This document shows, one piece after another, positions 52,180 to 58,845 of a stretch of DNA of 64,000 nt. Location of the stretch: positions 478,465-542,464 of the forward strand of contig WYCW01000003.1 in the NCBI GenBank assembly GCA_011392765.1. Reading direction: 5' to 3'. The first letter of the stretch is position 1. The number at the start of each line of letters is the position of its first letter. Both the position numbers and the translations under genes were made by a program. Source of the DNA: Candidatus Thiosymbion ectosymbiont of Catanema sp. Cochon2018. Lineage in GTDB: Bacteria; Pseudomonadota; Gammaproteobacteria; Chromatiales; Chromatiaceae. Below the pieces are notes generated by a model. The model made no database searches. It saw only the letters and a program-made list of their open reading frames with translations, and was not told the origin of the DNA.

Positions 52180-52306
52180 AATAAGCCCGTAACCCGTACA
52201 ATCGCTGTGTTGAACCAAAGCCGTTGGGGTTCGTTGAGGTGGACCCCAACCTACGCAAAAATGTAGGTACCTTGGTTGCGGTGGGGAAGTCATCGATTGC
52301 ATGTTA
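52180..52306 (+). other. attC-like palindromic site (candidate integron recombination site)
   Basis: The ends GTAACCCGTACAATCG (52190-52205) and CGATTGCATGTTAGGC (52290-52306) are complementary with small bulges, and the right end carries GTTAGGC (consensus GTTRRRY). Internal AACCAAAG/CTTGGTT and TGGGGTTCG...CCCCAACC further lengthen the palindrome. CCCCAACCTACGCAAAAATGTAG is shared with the site after the antitoxin at 58732. Confidence 0.45.
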
Positions 52307-52469
52307 GGCATTCAACTGCGGTTAAAGAGGAAGGGGGACACAGCAAGGTTACACCAAATTCTATGGAACCATTGGAGTAATAGTCGTATTTCTTCATATT
52401 ACAAGCGCAAAATATTATGAAAGAGCATAATGACATGGGTCATTTTCCATAATTTGGGAGTGTCGAAGA

Positions 52470-52721
52470 ATGGTTCAGTTGGTAAAGATAGGAAATTCCC
52501 AGGGTATTAGAATCCCGAAGCCTTTGATTGAGCAAGCTCATTTGGAAGGAAAAGAGCTTAAATTACAAATGATTAATGATGGGCTATCGATAACATCGGA
52601 AAAAGAGACTCGGAAAGGTTGGGAACAGGCTATAGAGCAAACAATTGCTGCCCAGGGCCGAGAAACTCTTGATGAAGAGTGGTTAAACTTTCCTCTGGAT
52701 TCCGACGAAGATCCGGAGTAG
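52470..52721 (+). CDS. MazE-type antitoxin, copy 1
   Basis: 83 aa. MVQLVKIGNSQGIRIPKPLI EQAHLEGKELKLQ is the AbrB/MazE swapped-hairpin DNA-binding domain. The acidic tail (FPLDSDEDPE) would neutralise MazF. Nearly identical to the protein at 57834. The mazF gene that should follow is cut off after 15 codons. Confidence 0.9.
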   Translation: MVQLVKIGNSQGIRIPKPLIEQAHLEGKELKLQMINDGLSITSEKETRKGWEQAIEQTIAAQGRETLDEEWLNFPLDSDEDPE

Positions 52722-52723
52722 TG

Positions 52724-52774
52724 ATGGCTAAACGATTTGAGGTATGGCTAGTCGACCTGAATCCAACAATATGA
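52724..52774 (+). pseudogene. mazF 5' stub
   Basis: MAKRFEVWLVDLNPTI then TGA: the first 15 residues of MazF (FEVWLVDLNPT) end where the next antitoxin gene begins. The junction replaced the rest of mazF with another module. Confidence 0.85.
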
Positions 52775-53004
52775 ACATAGACCAGATAGCAAGTGAAGCT
52801 CTTCAACTTGATCCGAAAGATCGAGCCATTCTTGCGGAGACGATATGGGAAAGCCTGGAGGATCCATATGTTGTGTCACCGGATGTGTCTGATGAAAAGT
52901 TAATAAAGTTAGCGAAACAAAGAGATGATGAGATTGAAAGCGGTAGAACAACGCCTGTATCGCACATGGAATTGATGAATAGGCTGCGCAGGAATGAAGA
53001 TTGA
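52771..53004 (+). CDS. Addiction-module antitoxin (TIGR02574-like)
   Basis: 77 aa from ATG 52771. MNIDQIASEALQLDPKDRAI LAETIWESLEDPYV has the family L-x-P-x-DRA-LAE-IWESL motif. It begins inside the mazF stub, so the two modules have recombined. It overlaps the following toxin gene by 11 bp. Confidence 0.88.
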   Translation: MNIDQIASEALQLDPKDRAILAETIWESLEDPYVVSPDVSDEKLIKLAKQRDDEIESGRTTPVSHMELMNRLRRNED

Positions 53005-53287
53005 ATACCATCCTGCAATAGAGCGAGAACTCAGAGAAATAATCGATTATTACAACGAATGTTCGCCGGGGCTCAGCAATGAGTTTTTGAATGAATTTGA
53101 GTGCCAGGCATTAAAAATAGCAGCCATGCCTTATGGATGGACCGTTGTGAACGGCGATGTTCGGCGGGCTCTGATGCGCAGATTTCCATATGTCATATAT
53201 TTTCGGGTGGTGAATGCGGATACGTTGCGCGTAACAGTAGTCAAGCACCAGCGTAGACATCCAAAAAGAGGCTTGGGTAGAAAATAA
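52994..53287 (+). CDS. RelE/ParE-family toxin
   Basis: 97 aa. MKIEYHPAIERELREIIDYY NECSPGLSNEFLNEFE, then VRRALMRRFPYVIYFRVVNA DTLRVTVVKHQRRHPKRG, a complete ParE/RelE-type toxin with the typical RRFPYVIYF strand and basic HQRRHP end. It overlaps the antitoxin gene. Confidence 0.88.
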   Translation: MKIEYHPAIERELREIIDYYNECSPGLSNEFLNEFECQALKIAAMPYGWTVVNGDVRRALMRRFPYVIYFRVVNADTLRVTVVKHQRRHPKRGLGRK

Positions 53288-53437
53288 TAAATGTTAAGAA
53301 CAAAAGGAAACGGGGACAGGCGTTTCTTCACCTCCAGGAAAGGGAGAAAAGGGATCAGGCTCAATTGATGGGTCGTTTTTCACAGCTTTATTCGGAAGGC
53401 AATCATCGGCAACAAGTCTGAAAATGCATTGCGAGAA

Positions 53438-54503
53438 CACTAGCGTCCGGTTAAAAATCGAATAGATTCAATTGGTTGGAAATGTAGGGTTCCGGGTTCT
53501 GCTGTAGCGCATCCATAACAACTTGTTTTATATGCCTTTGCTCGAACAGATTGACTTCCAAAATGTGCAATAAAGTGTGGAGGCTCAGCTCGGGTAAGTG
53601 CCATTCCTTCTTGGCGACAGCGAGTAACAGATAGGTACTGATGGCAATCCAGATCTGGGTCTTTACGGCATTGGCAGACTGTCCAGAGAAGGACTTGATC
53701 TTGAGATGCTGCTTGATCCACTTGAAGAATAGCTCGACCTGCCAGCGTTGGCGGTAGATCTCGGCGATTGTTGCTGCCGGCAAGGCAAGATGATTGGTCA
53801 AAAAGACGAAGCGTTTGTCCCGCGCCTGATCGACGAAACTGATGCGGCGCAACCGCTCCGGGTAAGTCGTGGCGGTTTGTGTACCGGTCAGCCGAATCAA
53901 CTGGTCGCTGCGCACCCCGGCGGCCTTGTCCGACGGCCGATAGGTTTCGCACCGGCAGTCGCGGAGGTTTTTCTTGGCCCGCACCACGAAGAAGGCGGGA
54001 ATCTGATGGATGCGGTAGAGCCGATCGAAATCGTTGTCGGCGCGATCCATCGACAGGATCGAGCCAGGCTCCAAGGGAATCCAGTCCAACGCCAGCACGT
54101 CGTGAACCTTGGCGGGGGTCAGGGCCACGAAGGTGGGAATGGAACCGCGCAGATCCAGTAGCGTATGCGCCTTGACCGCCGCCTTGGTGGTGCGAAAGTG
54201 GGCCCACGGGAACACCGAGAGACACAGATCGATGTATTGATCCCAACACGAAAACTGACGCACCCGGTGGTGCCCCCGGTAACGCTCGACGCACGGGTTG
54301 AACTCGTAGCGGGAGATCAGTTGGAAGAGTTGGGCGAAGACGGTCTTCTTGGCCATGGTGTACCCTGACATGGAGTAAATGCTGGGTACTGTACGCGAGA
54401 ACGGCCCCGGGGCCTTGCGAATAAAAAAATCTTATGATTGCCATTTTCTCCTTAAAATACATCGTGTTACAACAATGATTATGAATTTAACCGGACGCTA
54501 GTG
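53438..54503 (-). mobile_element. IS4-family element with CACTAGCGTCCGGTTAAA ends, internally deleted
   Basis: The left end CACTAGCGTCCGGTTAAAAA and right end TTTAACCGGACGCTAGTG are inverted repeats. No target duplication: the left flank matches sequence also found at 56159-56200 and the right flank matches 48923-48961. The element therefore sits at a recombination junction. Confidence 0.88.
53451..54356 (-). pseudogene. IS4-family transposase with internal deletion
   Basis: The frame is open (301 codons), MAKKTVFAQLFQLISRYEFN ... RQFSCWDQY, but then jumps directly to IDLCLSVFPWAHFRTTKAAV. In related transposases about 75 residues lie between these, including the first catalytic Asp in LDSTTIDLCL. 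The later parts (second Asp region SMDRADNDFDRLY and YRQRWQVELFFKWIKQHL with the catalytic Glu) are intact. It cannot be active by itself. Confidence 0.82.
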
Positions 54504-54691
54504 GTTTTATATTGGAATAATGTGGGGACACTTACAGGAATGGAAGTCAAACTAAGCAAGAAATAAAAAGTCGCCGTAAACAGTGCGGAAGATATTTATC
54601 TGAATCATGCGCCAAATTCTCCGTAGAGAAAACAAAATCGGTCAAGGTCAGGAACACTTCTGGATGGTTGGTCTGAATCAATTATTATAGC

Positions 54692-54985
54692 ATGAAATAC
54701 AATATAGAAATTGGACAAAGTGCTGATGAGGACTTGAGCTTCTACGAAGTGTTTGAGCAACGAATTATAGTAAAAGCGATCATTGAATACCTGCAACTAG
54801 ATGCTAATGTTGAAACAAGAAAACGCAAACGGCTTCGTTCCAATCCTGTAGCACCCTGGGAATTGCGGATAGGAGATTTCCGAGCATTTTATGAAATTAA
54901 TGCAAATCGGAATGTTAAGATTTTGGCTATTGGACATAAAGTTCACAACGAATTATTTATTCGTAGAAAAAAGGTAGAGATATGA
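54692..54985 (+). CDS. RelE/ParE-superfamily toxin, copy 2
   Basis: 97 aa, identical to the protein at 49297 except Ser16 and Ala65, in the duplicated segment. All core residues (WELRIGDFRAFYEI) are kept. With two nearly identical pairs in the same array, antitoxin from one should neutralise toxin from the other. Confidence 0.85.
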   Translation: MKYNIEIGQSADEDLSFYEVFEQRIIVKAIIEYLQLDANVETRKRKRLRSNPVAPWELRIGDFRAFYEINANRNVKILAIGHKVHNELFIRRKKVEI

Positions 54986-55227
54986 TCACAATAGATTTAC
55001 GACAGAAGAAACATTCTGTAGATGAATTATTGGCCTTGGCAAAATCCGAATCGGTTTTTCTCTATGGAAAAGATGGTGAACATTTCATATTGGAAGAAAC
55101 AGATGATTTTGAAAAAGAAGTTGAAGCGTTGAGTAAAAGTGAAAAATTCATGAAATTTCTTGAGGGAAGATCAAAAGAAAAGGACACAATCTCTATATCA
55201 ACCATAGCAAAAAGATTAGGAATGTGA
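54982..55227 (+). CDS. Antitoxin of the RelE/ParE-type pair, copy 2
   Basis: 81 aa; differs from the protein at 49587 at Tyr28 and Ser51. It overlaps the toxin gene by 4 bp. After its stop codon similarity to copy 1 lasts another 75 bp. Confidence 0.8.
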   Translation: MITIDLRQKKHSVDELLALAKSESVFLYGKDGEHFILEETDDFEKEVEALSKSEKFMKFLEGRSKEKDTISISTIAKRLGM

Positions 55228-55302
55228 ATCACCTAATTGGAACTTGCATCCGACCTCCTCCGTCGACGGGTGAATTGAGGTGTCAGCCGCTGGAAGTTTC
55301 GA

Positions 55303-55578
55303 GTGTTGGCAATACGGTGCAAGGCGGAGGTCAAAGAAAAGGATACCCATTTTGTTTACCCCTTCCGTCCGGTGCGGGAACTGTTGAACTGAGCTTGTGC
55401 TATTGTGGTTACGCAGGCTATAGTGCGACCTAAGAATCAGGAAAAGGGACTAGGCTCAATTGATGGATCGTTTTCTGCTTTTTGCTGCCGGTGGTGCGAG
55501 GCGTTGGCTGTCGTTATTCAACCGTTTGTTGTTGCAAGTTACCATCGGATACTTATTAACTGAGTGAGGGAAATCGGT
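55303..55578. other. Spacer, partial family G repeat, no gene
   Basis: AGGCTCAATTGATGGATCGT near 55449 is the left part of family G. No supported coding frame. Confidence 0.5.
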
Positions 55579-55788
55579 ATGGCACACATTGAGTTAAGCG
55601 GAGACGCCTTAAAAAAACTGTTCAAAGAAGCCCTTACTGAGATGCTCCAGGAGCAGCGTGAACTATTGCATGATGTGTTTGTTGAAGTGCTGGAAGATAT
55701 GACGCTAGCCGAGACTATCCGAGAAGGTCAACAAACGGAAAAAGTCTCCAGAGAGGCGATTTTCGAAATCCTTGAGGGTCAGGGGTGA
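55579..55788 (+). CDS. Small helical antitoxin
   Basis: 69 aa from ATG 55579 (GAGGG upstream). MAHIELSGDALKKLFKEALT EMLQEQRELLHDVFVEVLED is an acidic helix pair typical of antitoxins that accompany RelE-type toxins. The toxin gene starts at an overlapping GTG. Confidence 0.8.
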   Translation: MAHIELSGDALKKLFKEALTEMLQEQRELLHDVFVEVLEDMTLAETIREGQQTEKVSREAIFEILEGQG

Positions 55789-56051
55789 AGATCATATTTC
55801 GAAAGAGTTTTGCACGAGATCTGAAGAAAATCAAAGATCCAAACATTCTGGCACAAGTCAAGCAAGCCGTAGAAGAAGCAGAAGAGGCGGCCAGTTTAAG
55901 AGAGGTCAACAGGGTAAAAAAGCTCAGTGGAGCCGATAGCCTTTACCGCATCCGCGTTGGCGAGTATAGGATCGGCCTGGCGGTTGGCACATCTGAAGTC
56001 GAGTTTGTGCGGTGTCTTCATCGGCGCGAGATGTATCGGCACTTTGCATGA
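55785..56051 (+). CDS. RelE-family toxin (plasmid-stabilisation type)
   Basis: 88 aa from GTG 55785, overlapping the antitoxin by 4 bp. MKIIFRKSFARDLKKIKDPN and VKKLSGADSLYRIRVGEYRI GLAV ... RCLHRREMYRHF contain the RelE motifs LSG-x-YRIRVGEYRI and HRR-x-YR. Catalytic Arg and Tyr positions are present, so an mRNA interferase is likely. A 27-bp scar of this gene's start recurs at 58762. Confidence 0.88.
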   Translation: MKIIFRKSFARDLKKIKDPNILAQVKQAVEEAEEAASLREVNRVKKLSGADSLYRIRVGEYRIGLAVGTSEVEFVRCLHRREMYRHFA

Positions 56052-56065
56052 AATTAGGGTAAGCG

Positions 56066-56126
56066 ACAGCTAAAAACAGGCTCCAGCGGATGCTCGTAAA
56101 CTCGCACCGCTGAGCCTTACTATTGG
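56066..56126 (+). other. attC-like hairpin after the RelE module
   Basis: GGCTCCAGCGG and CCGCTGAGCC flank a 17-nt loop (ATGCTCGTAAACTCGCA), followed by TTACTATTGGGCGTTC. The SCAGCGG...CCGCTGA core with a nearby GGGCGTT is a common layout of integron attC sites. The right-end consensus GTTRRRY is not met (GTTCAAC). Confidence 0.45.
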
Positions 56127-56207
56127 GCGTTCAACTGCCTGCCTATTGATTCGGAAGGCAATCATCGGCAACAAGTCTGAAAATGCATTACGAGAAGAGG
56201 AAAAATC

Positions 56208-56441
56208 ATGCTCTCAACCGTTGAAGTAATTGTTGAAAAAAATGGCAATGTACGCTTATTGGAACCGTTACACCCCAGCCACTCCATGCGGGCACTATTA
56301 ACCTTGCTCGAACCTTTGGAGAAATCAACTATTACACCTAAGCGTTCATTGCACGAATTTATTGGTATACTGAAAAATTCCACTGTCTTTTCCGGCAATC
56401 CCGTTACTTTACAACGAGACATGCGTGATGACTGGGATTAA
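56208..56441 (+). CDS. Antitoxin of a PIN-type (VapBC-like) module
   Basis: 77 aa. MLSTVEVIVEKNGNVRLLEP has an AbrB/VapB-like beta start, then helices ending RDMRDDWD, a typical acidic VapB tail. It overlaps the PIN toxin gene by 14 bp. The GAGAAGAGGAAAAATC leader provides the ribosome site. The toxin has an internal stop codon, so this is functionally an orphan. Confidence 0.8.
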   Translation: MLSTVEVIVEKNGNVRLLEPLHPSHSMRALLTLLEPLEKSTITPKRSLHEFIGILKNSTVFSGNPVTLQRDMRDDWD

Positions 56442-56811
56442 ATACTTGTTGGATACTAATATTGTGATCGGCTTACTTAAAGCATTCCCGGACGCAACGA
56501 ATTTATTGCAACCGTATCCTGATTTACTTGAGAAATGTGCCGTCAGCCAGATTACCCGCATGGAATTGCTTGGTTTTCCGGGGGTTGACATGGAAAACAC
56601 ACAATAAATTTCGGCATTTTTAGAGAATTGTCCAGTTTTCCTTTTGGATGAGCGCATTGAGCAAGCTGCAATTGTATTGCGTCGCACGGGGCATTTTAAA
56701 TTGCCGGATGCCATTATTGCCGCAACAGCACAACTTAACGATCTTAAGCTTTTAACACTGGATGAACGCCTTGCTAAAGCATTCAAGGCTTATGAAGCAA
56801 AGGAAATTTAA
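56428..56811 (+). pseudogene. PIN-domain (VapC-like) toxin with one nonsense codon
   Basis: Reading from ATG 56428: MTGIKYLLDTNIVIGLLKAF, RMELLGFPGVDMENTQ, stop TAA at 56605-56607, then in the same frame ISAFLENCPVFLLDERI, GHFKLPDAIIAATA and LLTLDERLAKAF to TAA 56811. All four PIN acidic residues (LDTN Asp, MEL Glu, PDA Asp, LDE Asp) are present, so a single base change killed an otherwise whole toxin. Confidence 0.9.
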
Positions 56812-56840
56812 TTGTTCCGTGTTCACAGTGTCTAGCCCCC

Positions 56841-57236
56841 ATGTTTGCCAAGCGAACTGTTCGCAGCACGTGGTTGGTGTGGAAGGCGATAGCGGCCTTG
56901 TTGGCTACAGTCGCAGTCGTTACCTTATCTACAAGTGGTGTCATGGAACAGCCTGATCCTGCGTCGCTGACCGGCGCTTCCGAGGCCGAGGTCCACTCTC
57001 AGCTCGGAAGTCCGTCCTTAGCTGACGAGTTTGTTCTTGACAGCAACCTTCGGGAATTCCGTATCGAACTCTTCAACCACTTCACGCCCGAAGAGGTTGC
57101 TACAGCAAACATCCCCATCCGGGAACTCACTTGGACAAGGGGCGATCGGCAGGCGATGACTCTCTGGTTTGAACGTTCCGACGACGCGTGGAAGGTGGTG
57201 CATGGGCTCATTTGGCGCCAGGATGCTGATTTCTGA
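56841..57236 (+). CDS. Exported or membrane-anchored small protein, 131 aa
   Basis: Basic N-terminus then one hydrophobic helix (WLVWKAIAALLATVAVVTLS, about 11-30), then a periplasmic part with GASEAEVHSQLGSPSLADEF, resembling the G-x-s-x-x-ev-x-x-lG-x-P pattern of SmpA/OmlA-like folds, and MTLWFERSDDAWKVVHGLIW. No cysteine lipobox. GC is higher than in the toxin-antitoxin genes around it. Function unknown. Confidence 0.6.
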   Translation: MFAKRTVRSTWLVWKAIAALLATVAVVTLSTSGVMEQPDPASLTGASEAEVHSQLGSPSLADEFVLDSNLREFRIELFNHFTPEEVATANIPIRELTWTRGDRQAMTLWFERSDDAWKVVHGLIWRQDADF

Positions 57237-57280
57237 CCGAGTCCTGGTAGCAAAGAAGTGAAAGTGCATATTCGGGGAAA

Positions 57281-57428
57281 GGGGCCAGGCTCGATTGATG
57301 GATCGTTTTTCATAGATCATTTGCCTGAGATTCGGCTGCAGGCGACCCAATGCTGCGGTCTGACTCCTCAGCAACTTTCAAGCTCAGTGCCATGCGGCAT
57401 TGGTGGGCGCCTGAGCCAAGCCATTAGG
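57281..57428. repeat. Family G repeat, second full copy
   Basis: GGCCAGGCTCGATTGATGGA, GCAGGCGACCCAATGCTGCG, CAACTTTCAAGCTCAGTGCC and AGCCATTAGGAA align with 50570-50712. Confidence 0.75.
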
Positions 57429-57451
57429 AATGGGGAAGGATAGTCGAAAAC

Positions 57452-57469
57452 GTACACGAATAAGTGTAC
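57452..57469. promoter_or_regulatory. Palindromic operator candidate GTACAC-N6-GTGTAC
   Basis: GTACACGAATAAGTGTAC is a perfect 6-6-6 inverted repeat 9 bp before the likely start of the XRE-type regulator gene, a common place for autorepressor binding. Confidence 0.5.
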
Positions 57470-57478
57470 ATTCTTCTT

Positions 57479-57763
57479 GTGAAGAAACGAGAACTCGAAA
57501 ATGAACTGAAAGGTAAAAATGATACCTTTGAGGTTGGTTCGTCGGATTCTAAACATATGATAGGCCTTCTTTTGCAGCGGAAAAGAGAAATAAGCGGTCT
57601 TTCACTTTCCCAAGTTGCTGACCGCTTGGGCATGTCTTCACGCAATTCTTATGCTCGATACGAGCAAGGTGAATCTGTTCCTTCCGTTGAAAAACTAAAT
57701 GATCTTCTCCATGCTGTATCCCCAAATTCAGACATTGTTATTAGTGAAAGTACAATTTCCTGA
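57479..57763 (+). CDS. XRE-family helix-turn-helix regulator, probable antitoxin
   Basis: GTG 57479 (MKKRELENELKGKNDTFEVG) is preferred because GTG 57464 lies inside a palindrome. IGLLLQRKREISGLSLSQVA DRLGMSSRNSYARYEQGE is a clear XRE helix-turn-helix, similar to antitoxins of HicB/HigA-like systems. About 94 aa. No toxin gene is adjacent: upstream is family G repeat, downstream another family G fragment. Probably represses its own promoter through the palindrome. Confidence 0.8.
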   Translation: MKKRELENELKGKNDTFEVGSSDSKHMIGLLLQRKREISGLSLSQVADRLGMSSRNSYARYEQGESVPSVEKLNDLLHAVSPNSDIVISESTIS

Positions 57764-57833
57764 CAAAGAGGCCAGGCTCGATTGATGGATCGTTTTTCAC
57801 AAATTATTTTCCATAATTCGGGAGTGTTGAAGA

Positions 57834-58088
57834 ATGGTTCAGTTGGTAAAGATAGGAAATTCCCAAGGTATTAGAATCCCGAAGCCTTTGATTGAGCAAG
57901 CTCATTTGGAAGGGAAAGAGCTTAAATTACAAATAGTTGATGATGGACTATTGATAATACCAGAAAAAGAGGCTCGGAAAGGTTGGGAACAGGCTATAGA
58001 GCAAACAATTGCTGCCCAGGGTCAAGAAACTCTTGATGAAGAGTGGTTAGACTTTCCTCTGGATTCTGACGAAGATCTGAAGTGGTGA
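57834..58088 (+). CDS. MazE-type antitoxin, copy 2
   Basis: 84 aa, nearly identical to the protein at 52470 over the AbrB-type DNA-binding half (KIGNSQGIRIPKPLI) and differing mainly in IVDDGLLIIPEKEA. The acidic C-terminus ends SDEDLKW. It overlaps the mazF ATG by one base. The mazF partner has a stop at codon 4. Confidence 0.9.
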   Translation: MVQLVKIGNSQGIRIPKPLIEQAHLEGKELKLQIVDDGLLIIPEKEARKGWEQAIEQTIAAQGQETLDEEWLDFPLDSDEDLKW

Positions 58089-58207
58089 TGGCTAAATGAT
58101 TTGAGGTGTGGCTAGTTGACCTGAATCCAACAAAGGGTAGAGAAATCAATAAAGTGCGGCCTTTTTTGCGTCCGGTTATGAGAGGTGTTAGGCCCAGAAA
58201 GCATTGA
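58088..58207 (+). pseudogene. mazF with early nonsense codon and 3' deletion
   Basis: ATG GCT AAA TGA, then the frame continues FEVWLVDLNPTKGREINKVR PFLRPVMRGVRPRKH and ends at 58207. It matches MazF up to about residue 30 (with a changed end), so it is both nonsense-mutated and truncated. Confidence 0.85.
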
Positions 58208-58213
58208 GCGGCA

Positions 58214-58487
58214 ATGTCTGTCATAAAGAAGATTCAACAGCGGATAGTTGATCGTGACTATTTCATGTCATCCCATGGGGAAGAGGAAATGCTGGATGAT
58301 GATCTTGAACGAAAAGATGTTGAAAACGCGATACTTATAAGGTAAAGTTGGCAAGAAGATGACTCATGACGAACGAGGAACAAGGTATCGTATAGAGGGC
58401 CCGGCGCGGGATGGAAGATTGATTCATGTGATATGCAGATTTCAAGAAAACGGCAATTTCACTATAATCACTGTCTATGCGTTATAG
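58214..58487 (+). pseudogene. DUF4258-type toxin gene with one frameshift
   Basis: MSVIKKIQQRIVDRDYFMSS HGEEEM, DLERKDVENAILIR then TAA. Shifting by one base near 58342 continues GKVGKKMTHDERGTRYRIEG, then GRLIHVICRFQENGNFTIIT VYAL to TAG 58487. This is the complete DUF4258 fold, so a single indel has inactivated it. The intact YgiT-type antitoxin follows after 8 bp. Confidence 0.88.
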
Positions 58488-58495
58488 GTAACATT

Positions 58496-58732
58496 ATGAT
58501 TTGCGAATTCTGCGGCGGAAACACAAACCCCAAAAGCGTAAAACGCCAACATTGGCTAAACAAGAAACTATATATTGTTGAGAATGTTCAAGCAGAAGTA
58601 TGCGTAGAGTGTGGTGAACGGTACTTTCATGCAAGCACGCTTGATGCTCTTGACGAATATTTGTCTACAAGCCACTCTGTAAAAGAACGCCTTGATGTTG
58701 AAGTTGTCAATTTCAATCAAGTTGTGGCCTAA
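58496..58732 (+). CDS. YgiT-type zinc-finger antitoxin
   Basis: 78 aa from ATG 58496. MICEFCGGNTNPKSVKRQHW, then NVQAEVCVECGERYFHASTL. The two C-x2-C pairs form the zinc finger of MqsA/YgiT N-terminal domains. The helix-turn-helix part of MqsA is absent, as is usual for DUF4258 partners. The toxin upstream is frameshifted, so it is an orphan antitoxin. Its stop codon overlaps a GCCTAAC motif. Confidence 0.88.
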   Translation: MICEFCGGNTNPKSVKRQHWLNKKLYIVENVQAEVCVECGERYFHASTLDALDEYLSTSHSVKERLDVEVVNFNQVVA

Positions 58733-58838
58733 CGTGTCACCCCAGCCTACGCAAAAATGTAGTTCGAAAGAGTTTTGCACGAGATCTGAGAGAAAATCAA
58801 TGCTGGGGTTATATCGCCTAACAGGGTTGGGCAACCGG
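58726..58838 (+). other. attC-like half-sites and relE scar before nuoG
   Basis: GCCTAACGTGTCACCCCAGC (RYYYAAC-type start) overlaps the antitoxin stop; CTGGGGTTATATCGCCTAAC lies 60 bp later and its CTGGGG pairs with CCCCAG. Between them TTCGAAAGAGTTTTGCACGA and GATCTGA copy the start of the RelE gene at 55785. This is the right edge of the island. Confidence 0.5.
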
Positions 58839-58845
58839 AAGAAAA

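Larger units (their letters stand above)
54504..55302. repeat. Duplication of the toxin-antitoxin segment 48923-49904
   Basis: GTTTTATATTGGAATAATGT and the next 18 bases match 48923-48961. The match resumes at GAAGTCAAACTA (49147 in copy 1) and continues through both genes to CTGGAAGTTTCG. About 185 bp of copy 1, including the half family A repeat, are absent from this copy. Confidence 0.9.
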
